64,000 nucleotides of DNA from ZC4RG30 sp963812195 (GCA_963812195.1 CAWEUI010000023.1:170187-234186); one strand, 5' to 3'; positions 18,101 to 27,711 are shown, numbered from the stretch's first letter. Translations and numbers: made by a program. Notes: generated by a model from the sequence alone, not told the origin.

Positions 18101-20019
18101 TCTGAATCCGGGTACGAAGAATCTCGTGGCGACGCAGCAGCTCGTCCACGCTGCGCGAGAGGGCCGTGACGTCCAGCTCGCCCCGCAACCACAGCGCCGC
18201 GGCCATGTTGTACGCACTGGTGGCGGGGTTCATGGCCTGGATGAGCCACATTCGCTCCTGCGAATACGATAATGGAACCGGGCCTTGCTGGCGCGAGCGG
18301 ACCAGCTCCTGCAGTTCGTGGTCGGCGGCGACAGCAAGCTGCGCACTGATCTCACTGGCAAGTTGCGCGAGAGTTGCGCTGTCGAACAGCACCCGCAACG
18401 GGATGCCAACCTGAAACTTTTCCCGAACGCGCGACAGGACCCGCAGCGCATGCAGCGAGTTGCCGCCCAGTTCAAAGAAATTGTCCCCGCGCCCCGGCGT
18501 CGGACACGCCAGCACTTGCTGCCAGATGGCGGCCAGTGCGGCCTCCACTGCACCGACCGGAGCTTCGTGCGCCGCCTGGCGGACAGGACTGCGCGGTGGC
18601 GACGGCTGCGAGCGTCCCGTCCCTGTGTCGGCGCCATGTTGTGGCGTACGGTGCTGCTGCGTCCGCAGTGACTGCGCGCAGCAGACCGATTGGTGCCGCC
18701 GGCTCGTCCACCAGTGAGCGCACGAGCCCCAGGAACGCATCGCGCAGACGAGCGAGCGCCGCCAAGTCATAGTGGGCCGGATTGGCATCGAACTGGATGC
18801 GCAGGTCCGCCCTGCCCTGCAGTCCGTGCACCGTGACGTCGAGATCCCCGACCCGCGGGGCGTGCGTGAACAGATTCAGGTGCGCGGCGTGCTCACTCCA
18901 ACGCACACCGGCATCACTGTTCATGAAGTTCAGGCGGGTTCCGTAGATTTCGGGGCTGTCGGGCATCAGGCCAAGGTCGCTGCGCAGCGCGCCAGCCGGA
19001 TAGCGCTGATGTCGCATGGCTTCCACCAACCGGACTCGCGCGGCCGCGAGCAGTTCCACGAAGCCGCGCGCCGGATCCACCTTCATCCGCAGCGGCAGGA
19101 TGTTGGAGAGAAAGCCCGGGGATCTGCGCAGGAGACGGTTCGAGCGTCCCGTCAGGGTCATGCCGATCACGATGTCGGCGCTGCCGCTGACCAGGCCCAG
19201 CCACGTGCAAACGAGCGCATGAAATGCGACGGGCATCGCCATCGGGTCGCCACCGGCAATCCCCTCCAGGCGCGCCGCCAGTTCCCGCGGCACGTGGCAC
19301 AGGCTGGAGATGGCCGGTGCGGGCATCGGTTCCGGAGCCAGGCCCGACAGCGTGACGGGCGGCGGATACTCGCGCAGCAGGTCAAGCCAATAGCGCCTGT
19401 CGTTCAACCACAGATCCGATCGCTGGTATTGCCCCTCGTCGCGCAGCACGTCTTCCCATGGAACCAGAGGCGTTGCACGCTCCGCGCCCTGCCCCACTGC
19501 CGCGTTGTAGATCTCGGCAGCGCGCTTCAGCAGCAGTCGGCCGCCGTAAAGATCCGTACCCAGGTGATGGGCCACAAAGAAGATGACGAGGCGATCACCG
19601 GCGAGCTGCAGCAGGTGCAACCGAACCAGAGGTCCGCTGGACAAATCGAACGCAAGGTCCAGCGTCTTTCGCATGTGCTCCTGCATCGCGCGCCGCGCAT
19701 CGATTTCATCACGCAGGTCGATGATGGAAATCCCGGGCCGCTGACCGGGCTGGTACACCTGGCGCGGCCCCTCCGCGGTTTCGAGGAAGGCGTATGAAAG
19801 CGATGTGGCTTCCCTTAAAGCGCGCTCGCAGGCCTCGCACAGAGCCGGCATCTGCACCTGGCCGGCGATTTCCACGAAGGCCCCGATGTTGTACTGCGAC
19901 GGGCGCTGCGACAGCAGCTGCGCGTTCCATATCTGCGTCTGGGCGACGGTCAGCGGCCGCGCAGTCAGTGCGGCGTCGGGAATCAGCTCGTGGCGCAATT
20001 GCGGGGGGCCGCCGGTCAT
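15163..20019 (-). CDS. Nonribosomal peptide synthetase, C-T-C-A-T (two apparent frameshifts)
   Basis: About 1620 codons. Domain order: condensation C1 (HHLGTDL near 19560), carrier T1 (DNFFELGGNSLHAL near 18470), condensation C2 (MHHVAGDQWS near 17875), adenylation A (YTSGSTGLPKGVVVTH near 16460; LYGPTETT near 16060; YRTGDRGYR; RIELGEIE), carrier T2 (DNFFDLGGHSLLAL near 15310). There is no thioesterase or reductase domain. The frame breaks between C1 and T1 (about 18590-18660) and inside T2 (about 15260, one base missing before RRELDPRLLFFNDL). The two cancel, and the true end TGA overlaps the next gene. From the A-domain motif neighbours I read a pocket close to D-I-L-Q-x-G-L-I-W-K, which I recall as a glycine code. 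Module 1 has no A domain. Confidence 0.88.
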
Positions 20020-20036
20020 CGCATCTGCACAGCTGG

Positions 20037-20135
20037 CTACCCGTTACCCGCGGGCGCGCAGCAGCGGCTGAATTGCCCTGCTCCATTGACGAGATCCAGG
20101 AACTCGCCCCCTGCCGCATTGAACGGACTGTTCAT
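20037..20135 (-). CDS. 32-residue truncated MbtH-like peptide
   Basis: ATG with a good Shine-Dalgarno (GGAG 8-11 bases upstream), stop TAG 17 bases before the NRPS start. The peptide matches the N-terminal half of MbtH proteins: N-S-P-F, then G-x-F-x-x-L-V-N-x-x-G-Q-F-S, then P-A-G. The invariant LWP tryptophan segment is missing and the chain stops right after PAG, where MbtH would continue for about 35 more residues. MbtH proteins are small partners of adenylation domains and are normally encoded just before their NRPS, as here. It may be a remnant, an indel casualty, or a minimal leader. The 200 bases upstream (20136-20335) hold nothing else I recognise. Confidence 0.5.
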   Translation of the reverse strand: MNSPFNAAGGEFLDLVNGAGQFSRCCAPAGNG

Positions 20136-20335
20136 CAGATCTCCATCTCCCGGGCCGGACTTGCGAGCCGGCACTGCGGAGGCAACCGTGTATCACGGCC
20201 GCCGGGCGTCATGCCAATGACCTCTTCGAGCTGCCAGGTCCAGTCTAACCAGACACCCTGCACGCAAGCACGCGGACAACCCGTACGGAATTGAACCACG
20301 TTATGCAAAGTGGCGTGAGCTCGCTACGCGTGACT

Positions 20336-22934
20336 CTACGCATCCAGCAGCAATTCCTCCGGCGGCGGGGCCCTCAGGTTGTAGCTGGATGCCATGGAGC
20401 GCGCATAGGCGCCGGCATTGGCGATCAACAGCACGTCGCCTTCGCGCGTGGCGGGCAGCAGGCGATCATGCCCCAGCACGTCCCCCGTCTCGCAGATCGG
20501 CCCGACTACGTCATAACCGCCGGCAATTGGCTCGCCCAGGCGCGACAGATTCACGATCTCGTGAAAGGCGCCGTACAGTGCCGGGCGGATCAGGGCATTC
20601 ATGCCCGTGGCCACCCCGATGTACCCGTGCTCACCCTTCTGCTTCAACTGCGTAACCCGGGCCAGCAGCACGCCGGCCACCGCGACCAGGTAGCGGCCCG
20701 GTTCGATCCACAGGGCAAGCCCGGGATTGGCCTGCCTGAACTCCTGCAGCAGGTTGTCCAGACCCGCGAAATCGAGTCTGGCGCGGTGGCTGGAATCCGG
20801 CACGGCGAATCCACCACCGATATTGAGCGTATCCACCGTGCCCAGCTGTCGTGCCACGGCGGCCAGTTGCGCCGCCGTCTGCGGCCAGTGGCGGATATCC
20901 GTGATGCCGCTGCCGGCGTGTGCGTGCAGTCCGAACACCGTGGCGCCGGCGGCTTCCAGCAGTGGCGGCAGCTCGCCGATTTCGGCCAGCGGCACACCGA
21001 ACTTGGCGTACTTGCCCGCGGTGCGCACGTGATGGTGATGCCCGCGGCCGGTGCCGGGATCCACACGCACCAGCAGGCGTCGGCCCGTGAAGATTTCCGG
21101 CCACTCACGCAGGGCGTGCAGGTTGTCTATGGTGACGTTCACGCCCCTGGCCAGCGCGAACTCGTACTCGGCGCGCGGCGCGAAGTTCGGCGTGAACAGC
21201 ACCTCGTCGGGACGGATGCCAGGCACCGATGCGAACACGTGTTCGATCTCGGCGCGCGATACACATTCCATCTTCACGCCAGCCTGATGCAGCAGCTGCA
21301 GCAATGCCGGGTGCCAGTTCGCCTTGATGGCGTAGTGCACGCGGTCCACGGAGCGCAGCGACAGCATGTCGCGCGCACTGGCCATCACGGTGGCGGCATC
21401 ATAGATGTAGGCGGCATCCCGCTCGCCGAGCATGGCAAGCAGCATCGCTGCCTTGTCCTGCCACCACCAGGTGGTCTGGACCGCCGGCGCATCCGGCTTG
21501 CGGAACAACTCTTCCCAGGTCGGTCCGAATACCGCGATCGCCCTGCTCCGGCCGGATCAACAGGGCATGCAGCTCCTCGACCAGCCGGTCCGCCTGTTCT
21601 TCGTCCACGACGAAGGTGAAGTTCAGGTCATTGGCCGCCTGGCTGACCAGATACACCTTCTGTTCGGCAAAGAACTCGAAGGCTTCCCCCAGCTCGTGCA
21701 GGATGCCGCGGATGTTGCGGCCCACCAGGCTGACCGAGGCGCATGGCCCGATGATTTCGGCCCGGCACAGTTCGGACAGCTCCGCGACCAGCGCGTCCAG
21801 CACGCTCTTGTCCAGCGTGTTGGCCTGCGGATCCAGAGACACGGTCACGTTGGTTTCCGAAGTGGATATCAGATCCACCGACAGGCCGCGCGACTTGAAG
21901 ATCTGGAACGCATCGGCAAGGAAGCCGACTTCATGCCACATGCCCGGACTGTCCAGCGACACCAGCGAAATGCCCCGCTTCACGCACACGGCCTTCACCT
22001 TGGCCGAGACGTCGGTCGTGGCCGAGGCGATATGCGTGCCCTCCAGATCCGGCACCTGCGTGGCATACACGAACAGCGGGATGCGATGCACGCGCACCGG
22101 CAGCACGCAGCGTGGATGCAATACCTTGGCGCCGCTGCTGGCGATCTCCTGGGCCTCGTCGTAGTGCAGCTCGCGCAGCAGTCGCGCCGAGGGCGTGGCG
22201 CGCGGATTGGCACTGAACATGCCCGGCACGTCGGTCCAGATCTCCAGGCGGCGCGCGGCAAGCTTGGCGGCCAGGTAGGCGCCCGAGGTATCCGATCCGC
22301 CGCGCCCCAGCAATACGGTATCGCCCTGCGCATCGCTGGCGATGAACCCCTGCGTGATCACGACGCGGGCAAGCCCGGCAAGCCGCTCGCTGAGCTGCTC
22401 ATCGGGCGTGAAATCACAGGTGGCCGACAGCCAGTGCCCTTTCTCGGATTCGTGGGCCCGCTGCTCCGCATGCAGACCTTCACGCGCATCCCACCAGCCC
22501 ACGGAAATGCCGTCGGCGGCCAGGAAGCGCGCACCGATTTCGGTGGACATGAGCTCGCCGGTGGACATCACCATGGCGCGGGTGCGATCGCTGAGTTCCT
22601 GCGTCAGATGCACGCCCTGCGAGAGCTGCCGCAGGGCATCGAAGTAGCCCTGCAGTTGCGCGCTGACGGGAAGGCCCAGTTCCGCGCACAGTACCGTGTG
22701 CCGCTCCTCGATCGCGGCGAGCGCCGGCTCGTGTTCGCCGGCCAGCGAGGCCGCCAGCAACTTCTCCAGTCGGTCCGTGATACCGCTGACGGCCGAATGC
22801 ACGATCAGCAACTGCGCGTCTTCGGCGAGCCGCTTGCGCGTGATGGCGGCGATGTTGCGCCAGTTCTGCAGGTTGGAAACGCTCGTGCCGCCGAACTTGA
22901 GCACGATCCAGCGCCCGGTGCTGCGCTCGTTCAT
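20336..22934 (-). CDS. lysAC: Bifunctional aspartate kinase / diaminopimelate decarboxylase (one apparent frameshift)
   Basis: Fusion of lysine-regulated aspartokinase (KFGGTSVSN at the N-terminus; LLGRGGSDTSGAYLAAKL; two ACT-type domains) with PLP-dependent DAP decarboxylase (YAIKANWHPALL with the PLP Lys, GLHAHAGSGITD, WIEPGRYLV, GPICETGD). It thus covers the first and last steps of lysine synthesis in one chain of about 865 residues. This fusion is known from Xanthomonas and relatives. The halves are one base out of frame at about 21534; the second half continues as VFGPTWEELFRKPDAPAVQ when one base is dropped. I treat that as an error because both catalytic halves are complete. Confidence 0.88.
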
Positions 22935-22992
22935 GTGGGGGAACTCCAGAAAGCCGCGCCTGCCTGGAGGCGTGGCGCGGCGGTCAGTTCAA

Positions 22993-23211
22993 TCAGCCTT
23001 CGTAATCGTCGTAGTCGGACAGATCACGCTTGAGTTTGCGCTCGGCCAGGACTTCTTCGAGCTTGCTCCAGGCGGCCTTGCCGACCTTCTTCGTCTTGTC
23101 GCGCGTGCGTTTGTCCACCCGGTCCAGCAGACGGTCGTAGTCGTTGCCCTCTTCCTGCTCGGCCAGGAATTCCTCGTCAAGGTCGAATCGTTCGGAATTG
23201 CGTTCGGACAT
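22993..23211 (-). CDS. Small charged protein, PA3496-like
   Basis: 72 residues, highly acidic N-terminal half (DLDEEFLAEQEEGNDYD) and a basic middle (KRTRDKTKKVGK), then AWSKLEEVLAERKLKRDLSDYDDY. The C-terminal W-x-K-L-E-x-x-L-x-E-x-x-L-x-x-x-L-x-D pattern is like the PA3496 family of small proteins in gammaproteobacteria, whose function is not well established. No signal peptide or membrane segment. It lies between lysAC and an L,D-transpeptidase gene on the same strand. Confidence 0.6.
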   Translation of the reverse strand: MSERNSERFDLDEEFLAEQEEGNDYDRLLDRVDKRTRDKTKKVGKAAWSKLEEVLAERKLKRDLSDYDDYEG

Positions 23212-23307
23212 CGCCAGTTGCGCTATTTGTTCGTTAAATCAGCAAGTTAGGCCCAAAACCGCAGGGCATTGGGCAGCGAACTATAGCGGATTCGGCGCCG
23301 CGTTCAA

Positions 23308-24285
23308 CTAGCGCGACGCACTCTGGGCGGGCGTGCTGGGTGCCAGCGGGTCTACCGCCTCCAGCCCCACCACGACTGGTATGCCGCGGGCAGCCTTGAG
23401 CTCCTCACGCGCCTTGTCCCAGTGGATGGCCACCACGGCATCACCCAGGGCCTTGTCGAGCAAGTCTTCGAATACCGACAATTCTGGCTCGACGGTCTGC
23501 CCCTGGGCATCCACCGGCGGATGCGCCTCGAGCAGCAAGCGCCCGTCGGACCAGGCGATCTTGACCGGCTCGTTGATCAGATAGACCGGTGTGCCAACCG
23601 CCACCATGGGGAACAGCTGGGCAATGTCTTCCGGATACATGCGGATGCAGCCGTGGGTCACCGCCATGCCCACGGCAATTGGATTGTTGGTGCCGTGGAT
23701 GAGGTAGTCCCCGCCGGGTAACCCCAGGCGCATGGCGAACAGGCCCAGCGGATTGTTGGGACCGGCCGCCACCACGGCAGGCAATGGATCCCCGTTGGCG
23801 ATGTGCTCGGCCCGCACCGAGGCCGGCGGCGTCCAGGTCGGGTTCTTGCGCTTCTGGACCACTTTCGTCTTGCCCAGCGGCGTGCGCCAATCCATCTTGC
23901 CGATGCTGATGGGATAGGTGTAGACCAGCTGCGGCTGGCCCGCCCTGGCCTTCGGGTAGAAATACAGCCGGTGCTCGGGCAGGTTCACCACGATGCCTTC
24001 GCGCGGACCGGGAGGCAGCACCCGCTGCCCGGGTATCAGGATGCTCTTGCCGGCTCCCGGCAACCAGGGGTCGAGCCCGGGGTTGACCCGGATGATTTCC
24101 TCCGAGCCCAGACTGTAGCGCCGCGCGATGTCATACAAGGTGTCCTCGTAGCTGGTCACCACGCGCTCCTCGCGCCCGAGCACCGGTGCATCGGCGCTGG
24201 GCAGGTCGAACACCGTGGCCCGCGCGCACAGGCTCACGGACAGGGCCAAGGGACACAGCAGATAGGCGGCGGCTCGCATAGTCAT
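23308..24285 (-). CDS. L,D-transpeptidase (YkuD) with LysM domain
   Basis: 325 residues: signal peptide, a LysM-type peptidoglycan-binding segment (YEDTLYDIARRYSLGSEEIIRVNPGLDPWLP), then a YkuD catalytic domain with HGTNNP and the catalytic THGCIRMYPEDI. It works in the periplasm on peptidoglycan, making 3-3 crosslinks or attaching lipoproteins (ErfK/YbiS-like). The C-terminal 70 residues after the catalytic domain are variable. Start is the ATG at 24285; a second ATG two codons on is equally possible. Confidence 0.88.
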   Translation of the reverse strand: MTMRAAAYLLCPLALSVSLCARATVFDLPSADAPVLGREERVVTSYEDTLYDIARRYSLGSEEIIRVNPGLDPWLPGAGKSILIPGQRVLPPGPREGIVVNLPEHRLYFYPKARAGQPQLVYTYPISIGKMDWRTPLGKTKVVQKRKNPTWTPPASVRAEHIANGDPLPAVVAAGPNNPLGLFAMRLGLPGGDYLIHGTNNPIAVGMAVTHGCIRMYPEDIAQLFPMVAVGTPVYLINEPVKIAWSDGRLLLEAHPPVDAQGQTVEPELSVFEDLLDKALGDAVVAIHWDKAREELKAARGIPVVVGLEAVDPLAPSTPAQSASR

Positions 24286-24353
24286 AATGATGCCCCATCG
24301 GTGCGCTGCGGCAACCCCGCAGCGGTTACAACGACGAGAATTTTGACGAGGCC

Positions 24354-24836
24354 ATGATGAGCAGCACAGTTGAACCCGCCCTGACAGTGGCCACGCTGGG
24401 CAAGCTGGTGGGAAGGCAGTTCGCGCCCTCGCAGTGGATCCTGGTCGACCAGCCGCGCATCGACGCCTTCGCCGCCTGCACCGGCGACCATCAGTTCATC
24501 CATGTGGACCCGGAGCGCGCCAGGCGCGAAACGCCCTTCCCCGGCACGATTGCGCATGGATTTCTGTTGCTGTCACTGGTCGCCGGTCAGCGGCAGGAGG
24601 ACTTCCCGGAAGTCGTCGACCTGGCACTGGTGCTGAACTACGGGCTGGACCGGCTGCGCTTCACCAGTCCGGTCCAGGCCGGATCAAGGGTGCGCATCCG
24701 CGTGCGCGTGCTTGCCAGCGAACCACGCGGCCCTGGCCGCACACTGCTGCGCCAGGAAGCGATAGTGGAAGTCGAGGGTCAGGAAAAGCCGGCCATGGCG
24801 GCCGAAATGCTGGTGATGTTCTTGGCGAGGCCCTGA
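24354..24836 (+). CDS. MaoC-like (R)-specific enoyl-CoA hydratase
   Basis: 160-residue hot-dog-fold hydratase. The hydratase-2 motif is present as FAACTGDHQFIHVDPERA followed by TPFPGTIAHGFLLLSL, with the catalytic Asp and His in the GDHQFIH segment. Such enzymes hydrate enoyl-CoA thioesters in fatty-acid or polyhydroxyalkanoate metabolism. It is divergent from the L,D-transpeptidase and convergent with a 55-residue protein. The acyl-chain preference cannot be told. Confidence 0.82.
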   Translation: MMSSTVEPALTVATLGKLVGRQFAPSQWILVDQPRIDAFAACTGDHQFIHVDPERARRETPFPGTIAHGFLLLSLVAGQRQEDFPEVVDLALVLNYGLDRLRFTSPVQAGSRVRIRVRVLASEPRGPGRTLLRQEAIVEVEGQEKPAMAAEMLVMFLARP

Positions 24837-24852
24837 GCAAGCCCGGGGCCAG

Positions 24853-24886
24853 GCGCCGCCGCAAGGGTTCGGGCCCGCGGCGGCGC
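24853..24886. terminator. GC-rich inverted repeat between convergent genes
   Basis: Perfect 10-base arms GCGCCGCCGC (24853-24862) and GCGGCGGCGC (24877-24886) around a 14-base loop, placed between the stops of two converging genes. No T-run follows on either side, so it may block RNA 3' ends or act with Rho instead of as a classical terminator. Confidence 0.5.
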
Positions 24887-24893
24887 GAGCAGA

Positions 24894-25061
24894 TCAGGGC
24901 ATCGGCGGCGCGGAAGTCAGGATCTGCCTCCAGCTCACTTCCTGGCCGTTGCGCCGACCCTTCTCGACCAGCTTGAGGCCGTTCGCGTCGATCGTCAGCG
25001 TGTAGGCCTTTTCATCGACGACGATTTCGCGCTTCAGGGGACGTTCAAGCTTTGTGGTCAT
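24894..25061 (-). CDS. Small conserved hypothetical protein (55 aa)
   Basis: 55 residues starting MTTKLERPLKREIVVDEKAY, followed by TLTIDANGLKLVEKGRRNG and QEVSWRQIL. It looks like one compact beta-rich domain in which a short basic loop joins two strands; related small proteins occur in proteobacteria without assigned function. The frame is open to 25316, but the ATG at 25061 is where conserved sequence begins. Upstream is the divergent folE. Confidence 0.6.
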   Translation of the reverse strand: MTTKLERPLKREIVVDEKAYTLTIDANGLKLVEKGRRNGQEVSWRQILTSAPPMP

Positions 25062-25202
25062 GTTGTCAGCCTCTATTCTTGATAAGGACAGGGTTCGAAG
25101 GCGCGTCAGCGTACCACAGCCCCTCCCCAGGGGGGTCCCGGGGGCCCTCCAGGTGGCCTGTAGCTGGTCCGCAACGCATAAAGGCCCTAGACTCCCCGCC
25201 CG

Positions 25203-25916
25203 ATGAAACGCGCCCCCACCAAGCGCAAACCAGCGCCCAACATGCCGGTATCCGAGCGCATCCGTACCCGCCTGCAGCAGGCCGGCCGGCGTTTCCATGC
25301 CAACGACACCATCCACGATCTGATCGAGGATGGCGAGCTCGAGCAGCTCATCGGGGAAGTCCAGCAGCGCCTGCAGGACGTGCTGGAGTCACTGGTAATC
25401 GACACCACCAGCGATCACAACACGCAGGACACGGCCCGACGCATCGCCAAGATGTATGTCACCGAAGTGTTCCGTGGCCGCTACTTCAGAGCGCCCACGG
25501 TCACCCAGTTTCCCAACGCGGAACGCCTCAACGAGCTGATGATCGTTGGCCCGGTGAAGGTACGCAGCGCCTGCAGCCACCATTTCTGTCCGATCATCGG
25601 GCACGTGTGGATCGGACTGATGCCCAACGAACGCTCCAAGCTCATCGGTCTTTCCAAGTACGTGCGCCTGACCGACTGGATCATGACCCGGCCGCAGATC
25701 CAGGAGGAGGCGATCACGCAGCTGGCCGACCTGCTGGTGAACAAGGTCAAGCCGGACGGGCTCGCCGTGGTGATGGAGGCCGACCACTTCTGCATGCACT
25801 GGCGCGGCGTGAAGGACGAGAACGCGCGCATGACCACCAGCGTCATGCGCGGCGCCTTCCTGAAGGATCACTCGCTGCGGCGCGAGTTCCTGTCGCTGAT
25901 CCGCCTCAGATCGTAG
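25203..25916 (+). CDS. folE: GTP cyclohydrolase I
   Basis: 237 residues. Converts GTP to dihydroneopterin triphosphate, the first step of folate/pterin synthesis. Zn ligands are visible in VRSACSHHFCPIIG and DHFCMHWRGVKDE; other family blocks are SDHNTQDTARRIAKMY and GLSKYVRLTDWIMTRPQIQEE. The N-terminus carries about 20 extra basic residues. ATG at 25203. It converges with the beta-propeller lipoprotein gene, 5 bases between stops. Confidence 0.95.
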   Translation: MKRAPTKRKPAPNMPVSERIRTRLQQAGRRFHANDTIHDLIEDGELEQLIGEVQQRLQDVLESLVIDTTSDHNTQDTARRIAKMYVTEVFRGRYFRAPTVTQFPNAERLNELMIVGPVKVRSACSHHFCPIIGHVWIGLMPNERSKLIGLSKYVRLTDWIMTRPQIQEEAITQLADLLVNKVKPDGLAVVMEADHFCMHWRGVKDENARMTTSVMRGAFLKDHSLRREFLSLIRLRS

Positions 25917-25921
25917 GCGGC

Positions 25922-26902
25922 TCAGGGCAGTTTGAACGCCACGGCCCGGTAGGGCTGTTCAGCCGGTGCCGTCGTGCCGGGCTGTGCCATCATGATTCCG
26001 AGCTGGCCTTCCAGCGCATAGCCGGTGTTGCCGACCACCGTGACCGCCACCACGCCGTCCAGCCCGTCCTTGAGCGTCGTCACCGTGGCCATGTCGCCGT
26101 CGATGGTCACCTGCTGGATCTTGCCCGTGCCGTCGGTGGACAGCAGCTGCTTGCCCCATGAGCGAATCCCGTCCGGCCGCGTCACCGGGGCCGACAGCTT
26201 CAGCTCGGTGACCTGACCGGCCGCGCCGTCGGCGCCGACCTCCACGGCAAACAGCTTGCTGGACAGCAGCGTGCCCACGATGACGCGCCCACCCACCACG
26301 GCAATCCCGTCGACCGCGCCGCCGGAGGGGCCGAAGGCGCCCTTCGGGCTCCACGGTTCAAGGGCCGCGCCGCCCTTGGGCAGCCGCAGCACCTGCATGC
26401 CATTGGTATCGCTGGCATAGACGTCCCCGTTTGCGCCGACGGCGATGTCGTTGCAGAAGCCGCCGGCCGGGAACGGGTAGCTGGCCCTGGGGGCACCGCT
26501 CTTCAGGTCAAAACTGTGCAATGCGCTCGGCCCGCTCGCGCCGCCCAGCTGTCCGCCGCTGATGACATTGCTGCATGCCCAGAGGGTGCCGGTGCTGTCG
26601 TCGGCAAACACACCGAATATCTGGTTGATGCCGCCGGTCCCGGGGGCGATGAATGGCTCGGCCACCGACTTGCCGGGAGCGACCCGGTAGATCCGGGCCT
26701 TGCCGATGCTGCCGACGTAGACCGTGCCATCGGCGCTGGAAGTCAGGCTTTCGGGAAAGATGCCGGTACCCGGTATGGAGATGTCCACCGGCGTGGCCAT
26801 GTCCGCCTGTGCCGGGCGATCGCCCGGCGAGCAGCCGGCGATCAGCACCATGGTGAGGCAGGCCGTGCCGAGGGCTCCGCGTATTTTCGGATAGCTGTGC
26901 AT
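25922..26902 (-). CDS. SMP-30/NHL-like beta-propeller lipoprotein
   Basis: 326 residues with a lipoprotein signal (LIAGCSPG). The body has repeated propeller-like strands such as PESLTSSADGTVYVGSIGKARIYRV, NDIAVGANGDVYASDTNGMQVLRL and VDGIAVVGGRVIVGTLLSSKLFAV, like SMP-30/gluconolactonase or NHL-repeat proteins. No catalytic assignment is safe. Probably anchored in the periplasm or outer membrane. It is monocistronic, with the cytochrome c' genes divergent upstream. Confidence 0.65.
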   Translation of the reverse strand: MHSYPKIRGALGTACLTMVLIAGCSPGDRPAQADMATPVDISIPGTGIFPESLTSSADGTVYVGSIGKARIYRVAPGKSVAEPFIAPGTGGINQIFGVFADDSTGTLWACSNVISGGQLGGASGPSALHSFDLKSGAPRASYPFPAGGFCNDIAVGANGDVYASDTNGMQVLRLPKGGAALEPWSPKGAFGPSGGAVDGIAVVGGRVIVGTLLSSKLFAVEVGADGAAGQVTELKLSAPVTRPDGIRSWGKQLLSTDGTGKIQQVTIDGDMATVTTLKDGLDGVVAVTVVGNTGYALEGQLGIMMAQPGTTAPAEQPYRAVAFKLP

Positions 26903-27053
26903 GGTTTGATCCCTCCCCCCGTTCGTCGATGGCCCGGTGTCGCGCCGGAACCACCCAATGCTACACGGGCCGGTGGGCTGTTCGGATCATCTGTTAGACT
27001 TGCGCCCTTCAAGGATCGGTTTGCTTTCAAACAACATCGGGGGAGGATTGCCC

Positions 27054-27527
27054 ATGAATCGTCTGATTCGAATTGGCCTGGTCGGCACCGTTGCAATGAT
27101 TTCCGTGGTCGCCGTTGCGCAGATGAAGCGGCCGGACCCGGACCAGGTTGCAATCGACACGCGCCAGAGCCTGATGAAGCTGATTTCCAACCAGTTCGGG
27201 CCGATCGCGGGCATGCTGCGCAAGCAGGTCCCCTTCAATGCCGAGGTGGTGGCGCGCAATGCCGAACGCGTCAAGGTACTGGCCGGCATGGCACCGGAGT
27301 TGTTCGCGCGTGATACCCGCCAGTACAAGGGCATGAAGACCCAGGCCGTGGACGGCATCTGGAACAGCCAGGCGGAGTTCAAGACCAAGTCCGAAGGCAT
27401 GGTGAAGGCCGCCGACGCATTGATTGCCGCCGCCAAGACCGGCGATCAGGGCGCCACGATGAAGGCTGCCGCGGATACCGGCAAGGCCTGCGGCGCATGT
27501 CACGATGACTTCAAGTCGAAGAACTGA
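27054..27527 (+). CDS. Cytochrome c' (first of a tandem pair)
   Basis: 157 residues: signal peptide (ending near VVAVAQ), four-helix-bundle body and the single C-terminal heme motif CGACH, the class II cytochrome c layout. Such periplasmic proteins bind NO or act in electron transfer. ATG at 27054 preceded by GGGGAGG. About half of the mature sequence is shared with the next gene (QAVDGIWNSQAEFKTKSEGMVKAA against AAMDGIWNSEADFKSKADGLVKAA type segments), so the two are a local duplication. It has its own terminator. Confidence 0.88.
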   Translation: MNRLIRIGLVGTVAMISVVAVAQMKRPDPDQVAIDTRQSLMKLISNQFGPIAGMLRKQVPFNAEVVARNAERVKVLAGMAPELFARDTRQYKGMKTQAVDGIWNSQAEFKTKSEGMVKAADALIAAAKTGDQGATMKAAADTGKACGACHDDFKSKN

Positions 27528-27549
27528 AGATCCGTTCCATCACTCCGAC

Positions 27550-27585
27550 AAGGGCTGGAGGCGCTGGCTTCCGGCCCTTTTCTTT
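27550..27585 (+). terminator. Rho-independent terminator after the first cytochrome c' gene
   Basis: Stem AAGGGC...GCCCTT (27550-27555 with 27574-27579), extended inward by GGAG/CTTCC pairing, followed by TTTCTTT. Lies 22 bases after the stop. Confidence 0.75.
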
Positions 27586-27711
27586 GGACGCAGGCGATTC
27601 AGGACTGATTCAGGCGCCGGCTGGCAATCTGGGCCCATGGAAGTGAACTGCCAGACTCTTAACCTGTCCGACAAGTGTCGGTATATCGTCAATATTTTCG
27701 GGAGATTGAGC

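Noticed and set aside
13734..20019. Exosortase/PEP-CTERM locus
   Set aside because: The hydrolase pair and elbow motifs recall it, but no exosortase, PEP-CTERM protein, EpsH or glycan gene is present.
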